64,000 nt of DNA, from assembly GCF_029193575.1 (NCBI RefSeq), contig NZ_JARGCS010000050.1, positions 1 to 64,000 on the forward strand. Reading direction: 5' to 3'. This DNA comes from Pseudomonas entomophila (GTDB lineage Bacteria; Pseudomonadota; Gammaproteobacteria; Pseudomonadales; Pseudomonadaceae). The notes beneath the pieces were generated by a model. It searched no databases and had not been told where the DNA came from. It worked only from the letters and a program-made list of their open reading frames with translations. Below, in pieces: positions 33,360 through 41,882 of this stretch (position 1 is its first letter; every line of letters starts with the position of its first letter). A program made the position numbers and the translations under genes.

Positions 33360-33944
33360 ATGCCCAGCACCGCCCATCTGCCGACTTCGCCGCTGCTGCT
33401 CGCCCTGCGCGCCGGCACCCAGGCCAGCCACAAAGCGCTGGAGCGGCGCCTGCCGTTCTTCAGTGCGGGCTTCGACCAGGCTGCCTACCGTCAACTGATC
33501 GCCGCCTACTACGGCTTCCATGCCCCACTCGAAACGCTGCTGACCGAGCATCAGGCCCGCGCGCGTGACAAGACCCCTGCCCTCGCCCGTGACCTGCAAG
33601 CCCTGGCCCTGAGCCCCGCGCAGATAGACGCGCTGCCCCGCTGCCAGGCGTTGCCCGCGGTCGCCGACGCAGCCAGCGCCCTGGGCGTGATGTACGTGCT
33701 CGAAGGCTCGACCCTCGGCGGCCAAGTGCTCAAGCGCGCAATGGCCGAGCGCCTGGGCATCGACGCGAGCAACGGCGGCGCCTTTCTCGATGTCTACGGC
33801 AGCGCCACCGGCCAGCACTGGCGCGCCTTCCTCGACCGCCTGGGCCAGGCACCGGCCACCGCGCAAGCCAGTGCGGTACAGGCGGCGGTAGCGACCTTCG
33901 AGCGTTTCGAGCAGTGGCTCGAACAGCGCCAAGTCCTGTTGTAG
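33360..33944 (+). CDS. Biliverdin-producing heme oxygenase (BphO-like)
   Basis: A 194-residue soluble all-helical protein. The proximal heme histidine is probably His24 (GTQASHKALE), and the distal helix is VMYVLEGSTLGGQVL near 117-131, as in BphO/HemO. The enzyme opens heme to biliverdin, CO and iron. In most pseudomonads bphO precedes bphP, a phytochrome kinase that uses the biliverdin; here no phytochrome follows. It may supply biliverdin to a phytochrome elsewhere or recycle iron. Confidence 0.88.
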   Translation: MPSTAHLPTSPLLLALRAGTQASHKALERRLPFFSAGFDQAAYRQLIAAYYGFHAPLETLLTEHQARARDKTPALARDLQALALSPAQIDALPRCQALPAVADAASALGVMYVLEGSTLGGQVLKRAMAERLGIDASNGGAFLDVYGSATGQHWRAFLDRLGQAPATAQASAVQAAVATFERFEQWLEQRQVLL

Positions 33945-34029
33945 CGGCGTGACTGCCAATTGCCACCCTTAATCGGCCTGCCCTTGCCTCGTCTTCCGAA
34001 GTAACCGGAAACCACAAGGAAGTCGAAGC

Positions 34030-35121
34030 ATGACCGAAATGTCACGTCGCTCGCTGGTTGGCCTGGGCCTGGCCCTGCCGTTTCTCGGAACCCTGCAAGG
34101 CGCCCACGCCGCCAGCGAGCCCGCACCCGCCAAGGTCGCCGGCCCGGTGCAAATCAACTTCAACGAAAGCCCCTGGGGCCCGAGCCCTGCGGCGCGCCAG
34201 GCGATGGTCGAGGGCATCGCCCAGTGCGGCCGCTACCCGTACAAGGCGCAGTACCGGCTGATCGACCTGTTCGCCGCGCAGCACGGCCTTTCCTCGGAGC
34301 AGGTGCAGGTGTTCTGCGGCTCCAAGCTGGCCTTGCAGCACGCGGTGATGGCCTTCACCGGCAGCGGCGGCCTGGTGGTCGCCGAGCCGTCCTACGAGGC
34401 GCCCGTGGAAGCGGCGCAAGCGCGTGGCGCGAAGGTGCACGCGGTAGACCTCACGGCCCGCCACGCCCACGACATCGACGCCATGCTAGCCACCGACGCT
34501 GCGCCGGGGATGCTTTACCTGTGCAACCCCAACAACCCCACCGGCACCCTCACGCCACGGCGCGACATCGAGCGCTTGCTGGCACGCAAGCCGGCCGGCA
34601 GCGTGGTGGTGGTGGACGAGGCGTACATCCATTTCAGCGATGCGCAAAGCTGCATCGCGTTGGTCAAGGAGCACCCCGAGTTGCTGGTGTTGCAAACCTT
34701 CTCCAAGCTCTACGGCATGGCGGGCGCGCGCCTGGGCCTGGCGATCGGCCAGGCGCCCTTGCTCAAGCGCCTGGAGGTGTACGACGGCGACAACGTGGCC
34801 GCCGCCTCGACCTTGCTGGCGGGGCTGGCAAGCCTCGAAGATGGCCAACTGGCGCCACGGCGCAAGGCCGAGAACGCCCGCCTGCGCGAGGCGACCACGG
34901 CCTGGCTGGGCGAGCGCGGGTGGCGTTGCACGGCGTCGCAGGCGAACTGCTTCATGGTCGATTTGCGTGGGCCGGCGCAGCCGGTGGTCGAGCGCCTGGC
35001 CAAGGAAGGCGTGCTGGTGGGACGGGTGTGGGCGAGCTGGCCGAACTGGATGCGGGTGAGTGTCGGCAGTGAGGAGGATATGCGGCGGTTCAGGGTGGCG
35101 TTTGCCAAAGTGGTAGGTTGA
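34030..35121 (+). CDS. Tat-exported PLP-dependent aminotransferase, HisC-like
   Basis: A 363-residue fold-type I aminotransferase. NPNNPTGTL, VDEAYIHF and the PLP lysine (Lys226 in TFSKLYGMAGARLG) are intact, and INFNESPWGPSP is the histidinol-phosphate-aminotransferase-like start of the mature enzyme. In front is a twin-arginine signal (MSRRSLVGLGLALPFLG, cut near AHA-AS), so the folded PLP enzyme should be exported to the periplasm. The substrate is unknown; no histidine or cell-wall genes adjoin. GGAA-type ribosome site at 34016. Confidence 0.87.
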   Translation: MTEMSRRSLVGLGLALPFLGTLQGAHAASEPAPAKVAGPVQINFNESPWGPSPAARQAMVEGIAQCGRYPYKAQYRLIDLFAAQHGLSSEQVQVFCGSKLALQHAVMAFTGSGGLVVAEPSYEAPVEAAQARGAKVHAVDLTARHAHDIDAMLATDAAPGMLYLCNPNNPTGTLTPRRDIERLLARKPAGSVVVVDEAYIHFSDAQSCIALVKEHPELLVLQTFSKLYGMAGARLGLAIGQAPLLKRLEVYDGDNVAAASTLLAGLASLEDGQLAPRRKAENARLREATTAWLGERGWRCTASQANCFMVDLRGPAQPVVERLAKEGVLVGRVWASWPNWMRVSVGSEEDMRRFRVAFAKVVG

Positions 35122-35122
35122 T

Positions 35123-35201
35123 ATCGCGGCAAGCACGCCGGCGCCCCGCTGCATTCACCCTCAACGGGGTGCCTGTGGGGGCGGGCTTGCCCCGCGATAG
35201 G
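35123..35201. repeat. Opposed REP pair, left arm degenerate
   Basis: TATCGCGGCAAGCACGCCGG and the canonical mirrored GGGCGGGCTTGCCCCGCGAT after the aminotransferase gene. Confidence 0.7.
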
Positions 35202-35337
35202 GCCCTTGCGGACGACCGCCAACACCTTCGTGAAATACGCCGTTTCAATTGCATTGCCTCAGGCCTTGCCCGATCATGGCCACTTGCCTCTAGCCCGCCG
35301 TGCTTGCGCGGGTTCATCTGAAGGGAGTCTCCAGGCA

Positions 35338-36003
35338 ATGCTGCTCATGCTTATCCTCGTCGGCGTACTCAACGTCGCCATCAGTTGGTGGAACTGCCGC
35401 GCCGTCGGCCTGATCTGGGACGAGGCACGCTTCGTCGGCGGCCCCATGCGCATGCTGGCCTGGGCCGGGGCGATCGAGGCGACCCTCGGTTTCAGTTCCG
35501 TGCTGCTGATGCTGGTGACCCTGTACTTCTACGCCACCGGCCAGTTGCCCCAGGAATACCTCGATGCGGTGGGCAGCCTGTGGTACCTGCTGATCATCAT
35601 CCCGGCCATCGGCAGCGGCGTGGTGATCACCCTGCACTCGCTGGAGAACGCCTGGCGCGAGCGCAACTTCGGCAATATCGCCGTCGCGGCATGGAACGTC
35701 TTCGCCACCGCCCAACGCCTGGAACGCGCCACCCACGCGATGCCGGCAGCGTTCGAGAAGGTCAGCAAGCTGTTCCAGGGCAAGGACGACCGCAAGGCCG
35801 CGCTGGTGGTGATGATCGTGCTGATCGCCGTGACCGGCGGTGCGCTGATCACTTGGAAGTTGATCCGCCATTACGCGCAGCAAGCGCGTGGGCCGCAGTT
35901 GCCGGAAGATACGTCAGCGGCACCCGGGTTGGAACAGGGCTATCAGATGCCCGAGCCGCAGCGACAGGTGCCGGCGGGTGGTGCGGGGCGCAGTTCGATC
36001 TGA
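35338..36003 (+). CDS. Integral membrane protein of unknown function (221 aa)
   Basis: It starts at ATG 35338 after GAAGGGAG (longer frame rejected). Four hydrophobic segments are at about 1-20, 38-60, 75-100 and 155-178. The middle cytoplasmic part has NAWRERNFGNIAVAAWNVFA, and the end is a Pro/Gln-rich tail. I recognise no family. A gap of about 110 bp separates it from arsB. Confidence 0.65.
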   Translation: MLLMLILVGVLNVAISWWNCRAVGLIWDEARFVGGPMRMLAWAGAIEATLGFSSVLLMLVTLYFYATGQLPQEYLDAVGSLWYLLIIIPAIGSGVVITLHSLENAWRERNFGNIAVAAWNVFATAQRLERATHAMPAAFEKVSKLFQGKDDRKAALVVMIVLIAVTGGALITWKLIRHYAQQARGPQLPEDTSAAPGLEQGYQMPEPQRQVPAGGAGRSSI

Positions 36004-36112
36004 CCAAACGGCCTCATCGCGCATAGGCTCCCTACCGATCTCGAATTCGGCGGGGCGCCTGAGCGGGCCTGCCCCGCGCGCGCCGCCTGCTGCTGACCCC
36101 CCGAGGCCGAAC

Positions 36113-37396
36113 ATGCTGATCGCCGCTGCGGTATTCCTGCTAACCCTGGTACTGGTCGTCTGGCAACCCAAGGGCCTGGGCGTCGGCTGGAGCGCCAGCC
36201 TCGGCGCCCTGCTCGCCTTGCTGGTCGGCGCGGTGTCGCTGCACGACATTCCCACGGTATGGGCCATCGTCTGGAACGCCACCGCCACCTTCATCGCCAT
36301 CATCATCGTCAGCCTGCTGCTCGACGAAGCCGGCTTCTTCGAGTGGTCCGCCCTGCACGTGGCGCGCTGGGCACGGGGTGACGGGCGGCGGCTGTTCGCC
36401 TTCATCGTGCTGCTGGGCGCGGCAGTGTCGGCGCTGTTCGCCAACGACGGCGCGGCGCTGATTCTCACGCCCATCGTCATGTCGATGCTGCTGGCGCTGC
36501 GCTTCTCCCCCGGCGCGACCCTGGCCTTCGTCATGGCCGCCGGCTTCATCGCCGACACCGCCAGCCTGCCGCTGGTGGTATCGAACCTGGTGAATATCGT
36601 CTCGGCCGACTATTTCGAACTGGGCTTCGGCGAGTACGCCTCGGTGATGCTGCCGGTGAACCTCGCCGCCGTGGCAGCGACCCTGCTGGTGCTGTCGCTG
36701 TACTTTCGCCGCGACATCCCGGCGCGCTACGCACTGGACGAGCTCAAGGCACCGGCGATGGCGATCCGCGACCGTGCCACCTTCCGCGTCGGCTGGGTGG
36801 TGCTGGTGGCGCTGCTGGCGGGGCTGTTCATCCTCGAACCACTGGGCATTCCGGTCAGCGCCGTGGCTGCCGCCTGCGCCGCCGTGCTGTTCGCCGTCGC
36901 CGCCCGTGGCCACGTGATCGCCACCCGCCGGGTGCTGCGCGAAGCGCCCTGGCAGATCGTGGTGTTCTCCCTGGGGATGTACCTGGTGGTCTACGGGCTG
37001 CGCAACGCCGGGCTGACCGACGCCCTGGCCGCAGTGCTCGACCGCCTCGCGGCCCATGGCCTGTGGGCCGCGACGCTGGGTACCGGGGTGATCGCCGCGC
37101 TGCTGTCATCGGTGATGAACAACCTGCCCAGCGTGCTGATCGGCGCGCTGTCGATCCAGGCCAGCGAGGCCCAGGGCGTGGCGCGCGAGGCGATGATCTA
37201 CGCCAACGTCATCGGCTGCGACCTGGGGCCGAAGATCACCCCGATAGGCAGCCTGGCGACACTGCTGTGGCTGCACGTGCTGGCCCGCAAGGGCGTGCGC
37301 ATCACCTGGGGCTACTACTTCAAGGTCGGCCTGCTGCTGACCGTGCCCGTCCTGCTGATCACCCTTTCAGCCCTGGCCCTGCGCCTCAGTCTGTGA
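36113..37396 (+). CDS. arsB: Arsenite efflux permease ArsB
   Basis: A 427-residue membrane protein with about 12 helices, the ArsB length. VWNATATFIAIIIVSLLLDE, FANDGAALILTPIV and MNNLPSVLIG are characteristic ion-transporter-superfamily segments, and the C-terminal GPKITPIGSLATLLWLH is the ArsB signature. It exports arsenite or antimonite, driven by the proton gradient. No arsR, arsC or arsH is adjacent, so this is a solitary copy with unclear regulation. The ATG at 36113 begins MLIAAAVFLLTLVLVVWQPK. Confidence 0.92.
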   Translation: MLIAAAVFLLTLVLVVWQPKGLGVGWSASLGALLALLVGAVSLHDIPTVWAIVWNATATFIAIIIVSLLLDEAGFFEWSALHVARWARGDGRRLFAFIVLLGAAVSALFANDGAALILTPIVMSMLLALRFSPGATLAFVMAAGFIADTASLPLVVSNLVNIVSADYFELGFGEYASVMLPVNLAAVAATLLVLSLYFRRDIPARYALDELKAPAMAIRDRATFRVGWVVLVALLAGLFILEPLGIPVSAVAAACAAVLFAVAARGHVIATRRVLREAPWQIVVFSLGMYLVVYGLRNAGLTDALAAVLDRLAAHGLWAATLGTGVIAALLSSVMNNLPSVLIGALSIQASEAQGVAREAMIYANVIGCDLGPKITPIGSLATLLWLHVLARKGVRITWGYYFKVGLLLTVPVLLITLSALALRLSL

Positions 37397-37603
37397 CCCT
37401 GGAGCAGGCCGGCATCGCGCCTCTGTGGGCCGATGCGTGCTGCGATGAGCCAACAAGAAAATCAAAACAATAAGTTCGAAGTTTTGTACACGAAATATCC
37501 GCTAAAGATTTCCCTCACGCGGGCCGACACAGAATCGATAGCAAATAGCCACACCGCTCCCCGCCGGGCATTTGCTCCCTCACCCTCACCCATGGTCGTC
37601 CCG

Positions 37604-39544
37604 ATGAAGATAAAAAATAAACTGGTGCTCGCGTTCGTTCTGGTGGCTTTCATCCCGGTCAGCCTGGTTGGCGTGATCTCGATCTACAACATCCGCAGCG
37701 AGGCGGTGGATCAGTTCCTCGACGGCAGCACCCGCGAAATCCGCCAAATCGACGGCAACATGCGGCAATTCTTCGACGGCACCCTGCAGAACGTCGAACA
37801 AATGGCCACCGACTCTGTATACACCTCGGTCAGTACACTCAAGAACTACACCAGCGCCGACGCGGCTAAACAGCCTCTGCCCGCGTCCGCCCAGCAGGTC
37901 ATCGATGCCTTCTCGCGCTATGGCGCCACGCACCCGGCAGCGGCGATCATCTCCATCGGCCTGGAAGACGGCACCTACGCCAAATGGCCCGACGACCCGC
38001 AGTTGGCCAACTACGACCCGCGTGCCCGTCCCTGGTACAAAGCCGCCATGGCCACCCCGGGCAAGACCGTGCGTACCCCTGCCTATTACTACGACAAGGA
38101 CGACGTGGCCCTGGTCGGCACCGCGCGCACCCTGAGCGATGCCAGCGGCAAGGCCAAGGGCGTGTTCGTGGTCAGCGTGTCGCTGAAGAACCTCACCGAA
38201 CTGGTCAAGAGCATCAAGCTGGGCCAGAGCGGCTACGTGATGCTGATCGAGAACGGCACCGTGCTGGTCGACCCGCGCGACGCCGGGCACAGCTTCAAGC
38301 AGCTCAAGGACCTCGGCGCGCCCTATGCGCAACTGGCCGCCACCGAGCAGGGCTTCACCGAGGTGGTGATCGACGGCGTGCGCTACATGGCCAACGTCTG
38401 GACCTCGCCCGGCCTGGGCTGGCGCTTCGTCGGCCTGATCGAATACCAGGAGGTGATGGGCGCCGCCACCCACATGACCTACCTGATCGCGGCCATCGTG
38501 CTGGTGCTGGCGCTGGTCTTCGCCCTGGTGGCTGCTGCGTTTTCGCGAGTGATCGTCAAGCCCATCGGCCAGGTCAGCACGGGCCTGCAATCCATCGCCG
38601 AGGGCGAAGGCGACCTGCGCCACGACCTCAAGGTGCAGGGCCGGGACGAAACCGCCGAATTGGCCGGCTGGTTCAACAAGTTCCTCGCGGCCATCCGCCA
38701 ACTGATCCAGCACATCGGCGCAGCCTCGGGCAACCTGCAGGAGGCCTCACGCAGCAACAGCGAGATGGCCGGCAACATGAACGAGGCCGCTGGTCGCCAG
38801 CGTGAGGCGGTGGAGCTGGTGTCCACCGCGTTCAACGAGATGGTCGCCACCGCCAACGAGGTGGCGCGCTCGTGCAGCAGCGCCGCCGACGCCGCCGAGA
38901 ACGGCCACCGCCGCGTGGCCGAGGGCAAGCAGCAGATCGAGCAGACCACCGACAACGTCAACCGCCTGGGCAGCCGCCTGAGCGAGTCGTCCCAGGCGAT
39001 GCTGGAGCTGGAGGCAGGCAGTCGCAACATCAACCAGATCCTCGGCACCATCCGCGCCATCGCCGAGCAGACCAACCTGCTGGCGCTCAACGCCGCCATC
39101 GAGGCCGCCCGCGCGGGCGACCAGGGCCGAGGGTTCGCGGTGGTGGCCGATGAAGTGCGGGCGCTGGCCAAGCGCACCGCCGACTCCACCGGCGAGATCG
39201 ACCAGTTGCTCAACACCCTGGGCAACAAGACCCAGGAAGTCTCGCAGAAGATGGAAAGCTGCCTGGACCTGTCGCGGGCCAGCGTGTCGTCCATCGAGAG
39301 CGCGCGCGACAGCTTCGAGGGCATCCAGTTGTCGGTCAACGAGATCCGCGACCAGAACCTGCAGATCTCGGCGGCGGCGGAGGAGCAGCACAGCGTGGCC
39401 GAGGAGATCAACCGGCATATCCAGCAGATCTACGACGAGGCGCGGCTGGTGGAAAGCCTGGCCAGTTCGGCGCAGTCGGATTCGGGGCGGTTGTCGCAGT
39501 TGTCGGAGGAGTTGAGCGGGTTGGTGGGGCGGTTCAAGTCCTGA
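37604..39544 (+). CDS. Methyl-accepting chemotaxis protein with dCache domain
   Basis: A 646-residue receptor: TM1 about 9-30, periplasmic dCache about 35-290, TM2 about 295-320, HAMP, and a long signalling domain with QTNLLALNAAIEAARAGDQG at the tip. The ligand domain keeps YDPRARPWY but then has PAYYYDKDDVALVGTA and SVSLKNL in place of the membrane-proximal GGDL, so it is not a standard amino-acid receptor. The start MKIKNKLVLAFVLVAFIPVS is chosen over two in-frame upstream ATGs because TM1 should begin near residue 9. Confidence 0.92.
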   Translation: MKIKNKLVLAFVLVAFIPVSLVGVISIYNIRSEAVDQFLDGSTREIRQIDGNMRQFFDGTLQNVEQMATDSVYTSVSTLKNYTSADAAKQPLPASAQQVIDAFSRYGATHPAAAIISIGLEDGTYAKWPDDPQLANYDPRARPWYKAAMATPGKTVRTPAYYYDKDDVALVGTARTLSDASGKAKGVFVVSVSLKNLTELVKSIKLGQSGYVMLIENGTVLVDPRDAGHSFKQLKDLGAPYAQLAATEQGFTEVVIDGVRYMANVWTSPGLGWRFVGLIEYQEVMGAATHMTYLIAAIVLVLALVFALVAAAFSRVIVKPIGQVSTGLQSIAEGEGDLRHDLKVQGRDETAELAGWFNKFLAAIRQLIQHIGAASGNLQEASRSNSEMAGNMNEAAGRQREAVELVSTAFNEMVATANEVARSCSSAADAAENGHRRVAEGKQQIEQTTDNVNRLGSRLSESSQAMLELEAGSRNINQILGTIRAIAEQTNLLALNAAIEAARAGDQGRGFAVVADEVRALAKRTADSTGEIDQLLNTLGNKTQEVSQKMESCLDLSRASVSSIESARDSFEGIQLSVNEIRDQNLQISAAAEEQHSVAEEINRHIQQIYDEARLVESLASSAQSDSGRLSQLSEELSGLVGRFKS

Positions 39545-39556
39545 GTCTTGCGGCGC

Positions 39557-39647
39557 TCCATCGCGGGGCAAGCCCGCTCCTTGTAAAGGCTCACCGCTGA
39601 TCATAGTACAGCGGGGCCTTGTGGAGCGGGCTCGCCCCGCGATGGGG
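39557..39647. repeat. Opposed REP pair
   Basis: CCATCGCGGGGCAAGCCCGC and mirrored AGCGGGCTCGCCCCGCGATG between convergent genes; a bidirectional hairpin. Confidence 0.88.
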
Positions 39648-39660
39648 CCAGCCCCCTTCC

Positions 39661-41478
39661 CTAGGCCGGCACCTCACCCGCCGCCGCCTGCTCCAGCAAC
39701 GCCCAGCCCCCCTGCCCGTCCACCTCCAGGCGATGGGAATGGAACCCGGCCAGCGTGCTGCGGTGCCCCACGCTCACCAGCAGCGCCTGCGGCAACTCAC
39801 TGCGCAGCAGCGCATACAGCGCATGTTCCAGCCCCTCATCCATCGCCGAGGTGGACTCGTCGAGGAACACCACCTGCGGCTGGTTGAACAGCACCCGGGC
39901 GAACGCCAGCCGCTGCTGCTCGCCCATCGACAGGATCTGCGCCCAGTCCCGGCTGACCTCCAGCTTGTCCGCCAGGTGCGCCAGGTTGACCTGACGCAGC
40001 GCCTGCTGCATGCGCGCGTCATCCGCCGCAGCCCCGCTGGCCGGATAGGCGATGGCGGCGCGCAGGTCGCCCAGCGGCAGGTACGGCCGCTGTGACAAGA
40101 ACAACGACTGCATGCCCATGGGCCGTCGCACCTCGCCCTCGGCATACGGCCACAACCCCGCCAGGGCGCGTAGCAAGGTGGTCTTGCCACTGCCCGACGG
40201 GCCTTTGATCAACAGCGCCTGGCCGGCGTGCAGGCTCAGGTCGAGGTCGGTGATCAGCCGGTGGCCGTCCGGGCGCAGCACCTGCAGGCCGCTGATGGCC
40301 AGCGCCTGCTCCTGCGCCTGGGTGCTGACCTGCGGCAACGCGCTGGCCTGCTGGTTGGCGTCGAGGAAGCCGGTCAGACGGTCGAGGGTGGCGCGGTAGC
40401 TGGCGAAGGTGTCGTAGGACTCACGGAAGAACGACAGCGAATCCTGCACCTGGCCGAAGGCCTGGGAGGTCTGCATCACGTCGCCCAGCTTGATCGCCCC
40501 GCTGAAGAAGCGCGGCGCCTGGAGAATGAACGGGAACACCACCGCGACCTGGCTCACGCCCAGGTTGAAGCCATTGAACTTCAGGCCCCGGAACACCATC
40601 GCCCAGACGTTGACGATCAGCGCCGCGAAGCGCCCCAGCAGGGTCTGCCGCTCGACCGGGCCACCCTGGTAGAAGGCCACGTTCTCGGCATTCTCGCGCA
40701 GGCGCATCAGCGCGTAACGGAAGTTCGCGGTGAGTTTCTCGTTGAGGAAGTTCAGGCGGATCAGCGGCCGGCCAAGGCGGAAGGCGATCCAGGTGGCGAT
40801 CAGCACGTAGACGTACACCGCGAACACCATCGCCCGAGGGATCTCGACACCTGCAACCTCCAGCGGCGCCGACAGCCCCCAGAGGATGCCGGTGAACGCC
40901 ACCAGCGACACCAGCGCGCTGACCGCACCGAGGGCCAGCGACACGGAGCCGGTGACGAAGGCGTTGACGTCCAGCTCGATCCGCTGGTCGGGGTTGTCCA
41001 CCGGTTCGGCGAGAAACTGCCCGCGGTAGTAGGCATCGCCGCGCATCCAGTCGTTGGTCAGGCGCTGGGTCAGCCACACCCGCAGGCGGATGCTGAAGGC
41101 CTGGGTCACATAGGAGGTGAACAGCGCCCGCGCCACGTGGATCGTCGCCAGCACCGCGAAGACCCCGAGCAGGTACCAGAACGCGGTTTGGTCCAAGGCC
41201 TGCAAGGCGCTGTAGAAGCCGTTGTACCAGAACGAGAACAGCACGTTCATGCGCACCGAGAACAGCGTCAGCGACAGCAGCAGGGCGAACACCAGCAGCG
41301 GGCGCCAGCTGCGCCGGAAGCTGAAATAGGCTCCCGCCAGTTGCCAGAACTGGCTGCCCCAGCGGGTGAAGCGCACAGCCAGGGCGGCGGCAGCGGTGAA
41401 ACAGACGAGGGTGACGAGGAAGGCGACTGCAAGCCAGCTCAGGCTCTCTTGCAGTGCCTGGTGCCAGTTCATTTCCAT
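39661..41478 (-). CDS. SbmA/BacA-like ABC transporter (fused membrane and ATPase domains)
   Basis: A 605-residue half-transporter. The SbmA/BacA-type membrane domain (about 1-350) includes the family text FWYNGFYSALQALDQTAFWY and LTQRLTNDWMRGDAYYRGQF. The ATPase domain has Walker A GPSGSGKTT, signature LSMGEQQR and Walker B VVFLDESTSAMD. Relatives (YddA, BclA, Rv1819c) import peptides or hydrophilic compounds such as cobalamin and bleomycin. It stands alone between two REP pairs. Confidence 0.88.
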   Translation of the reverse strand: MEMNWHQALQESLSWLAVAFLVTLVCFTAAAALAVRFTRWGSQFWQLAGAYFSFRRSWRPLLVFALLLSLTLFSVRMNVLFSFWYNGFYSALQALDQTAFWYLLGVFAVLATIHVARALFTSYVTQAFSIRLRVWLTQRLTNDWMRGDAYYRGQFLAEPVDNPDQRIELDVNAFVTGSVSLALGAVSALVSLVAFTGILWGLSAPLEVAGVEIPRAMVFAVYVYVLIATWIAFRLGRPLIRLNFLNEKLTANFRYALMRLRENAENVAFYQGGPVERQTLLGRFAALIVNVWAMVFRGLKFNGFNLGVSQVAVVFPFILQAPRFFSGAIKLGDVMQTSQAFGQVQDSLSFFRESYDTFASYRATLDRLTGFLDANQQASALPQVSTQAQEQALAISGLQVLRPDGHRLITDLDLSLHAGQALLIKGPSGSGKTTLLRALAGLWPYAEGEVRRPMGMQSLFLSQRPYLPLGDLRAAIAYPASGAAADDARMQQALRQVNLAHLADKLEVSRDWAQILSMGEQQRLAFARVLFNQPQVVFLDESTSAMDEGLEHALYALLRSELPQALLVSVGHRSTLAGFHSHRLEVDGQGGWALLEQAAAGEVPA

Positions 41479-41572
41479 GGTGGGGTTTCCGTGACGAACG
41501 TTTCCGCGAGCTTAGCATTGCGCTTTGCCGGGGCTGCGGATCATGACGGAGGTTTCATGTTGGCCATGCCGG

Positions 41573-41662
41573 CCCTATCGCGGGGCAAGCCCCCACAGGT
41601 ACCCCACCCATTCATGAAGTTGGCGGTGAACCTGTGGAAGCGGGCTTGCCCCGCGATAGGGC
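41573..41662. repeat. Opposed REP pair
   Basis: CCCTATCGCGGGGCAAGCCC and GGGCTTGCCCCGCGATAGGG, perfect 20-bp arms 50 bp apart, between the ABC gene and fdsD. Confidence 0.9.
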
Positions 41663-41678
41663 CGAACCTGTAGGCCCC

Positions 41679-41882
41679 TTACCCCAACGCCTCGCGCACC
41701 TTCGAATCCAGCCCCTCCCCCGCATTGGCCGCGATCCACTCCCCCAGTTGCCGGCGCATCGCCGGCGTCCAGAAGTTCTGCAGGTGCGTGCGCACCCCCT
41801 GCACCGCCAGCGCGTGGTCCGGCTCGCTGTCGAAGTAGTGGGCGATCTGGTTGGCCATCTTGACCAGGTTCTCGCTGCTCAT
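41679..41882 (-). CDS. fdsD: Formate dehydrogenase delta subunit
   Basis: A 67-residue protein matching FdsD (SENLVKMANQIAHYFDSEPD, FWTPAMRRQLGEWI). It is a small accessory subunit of the soluble NAD-dependent molybdenum formate dehydrogenase, needed for assembly or stability. Its start overlaps the fdsA stop by 4 bp. Confidence 0.9.
   Translation of the reverse strand: MSSENLVKMANQIAHYFDSEPDHALAVQGVRTHLQNFWTPAMRRQLGEWIAANAGEGLDSKVREALG

Noticed and set aside
37503..37530. TAAAG ... GCCGACAC as a FliA promoter for the second chemoreceptor
   Set aside because: The spacer is one to two bases too long and the -10 block has two mismatches; too weak to list.
39557..41662. Repeats that could suggest a CRISPR array
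   Set aside because: They are opposed REP pairs without regular spacing, unique spacers or cas genes.
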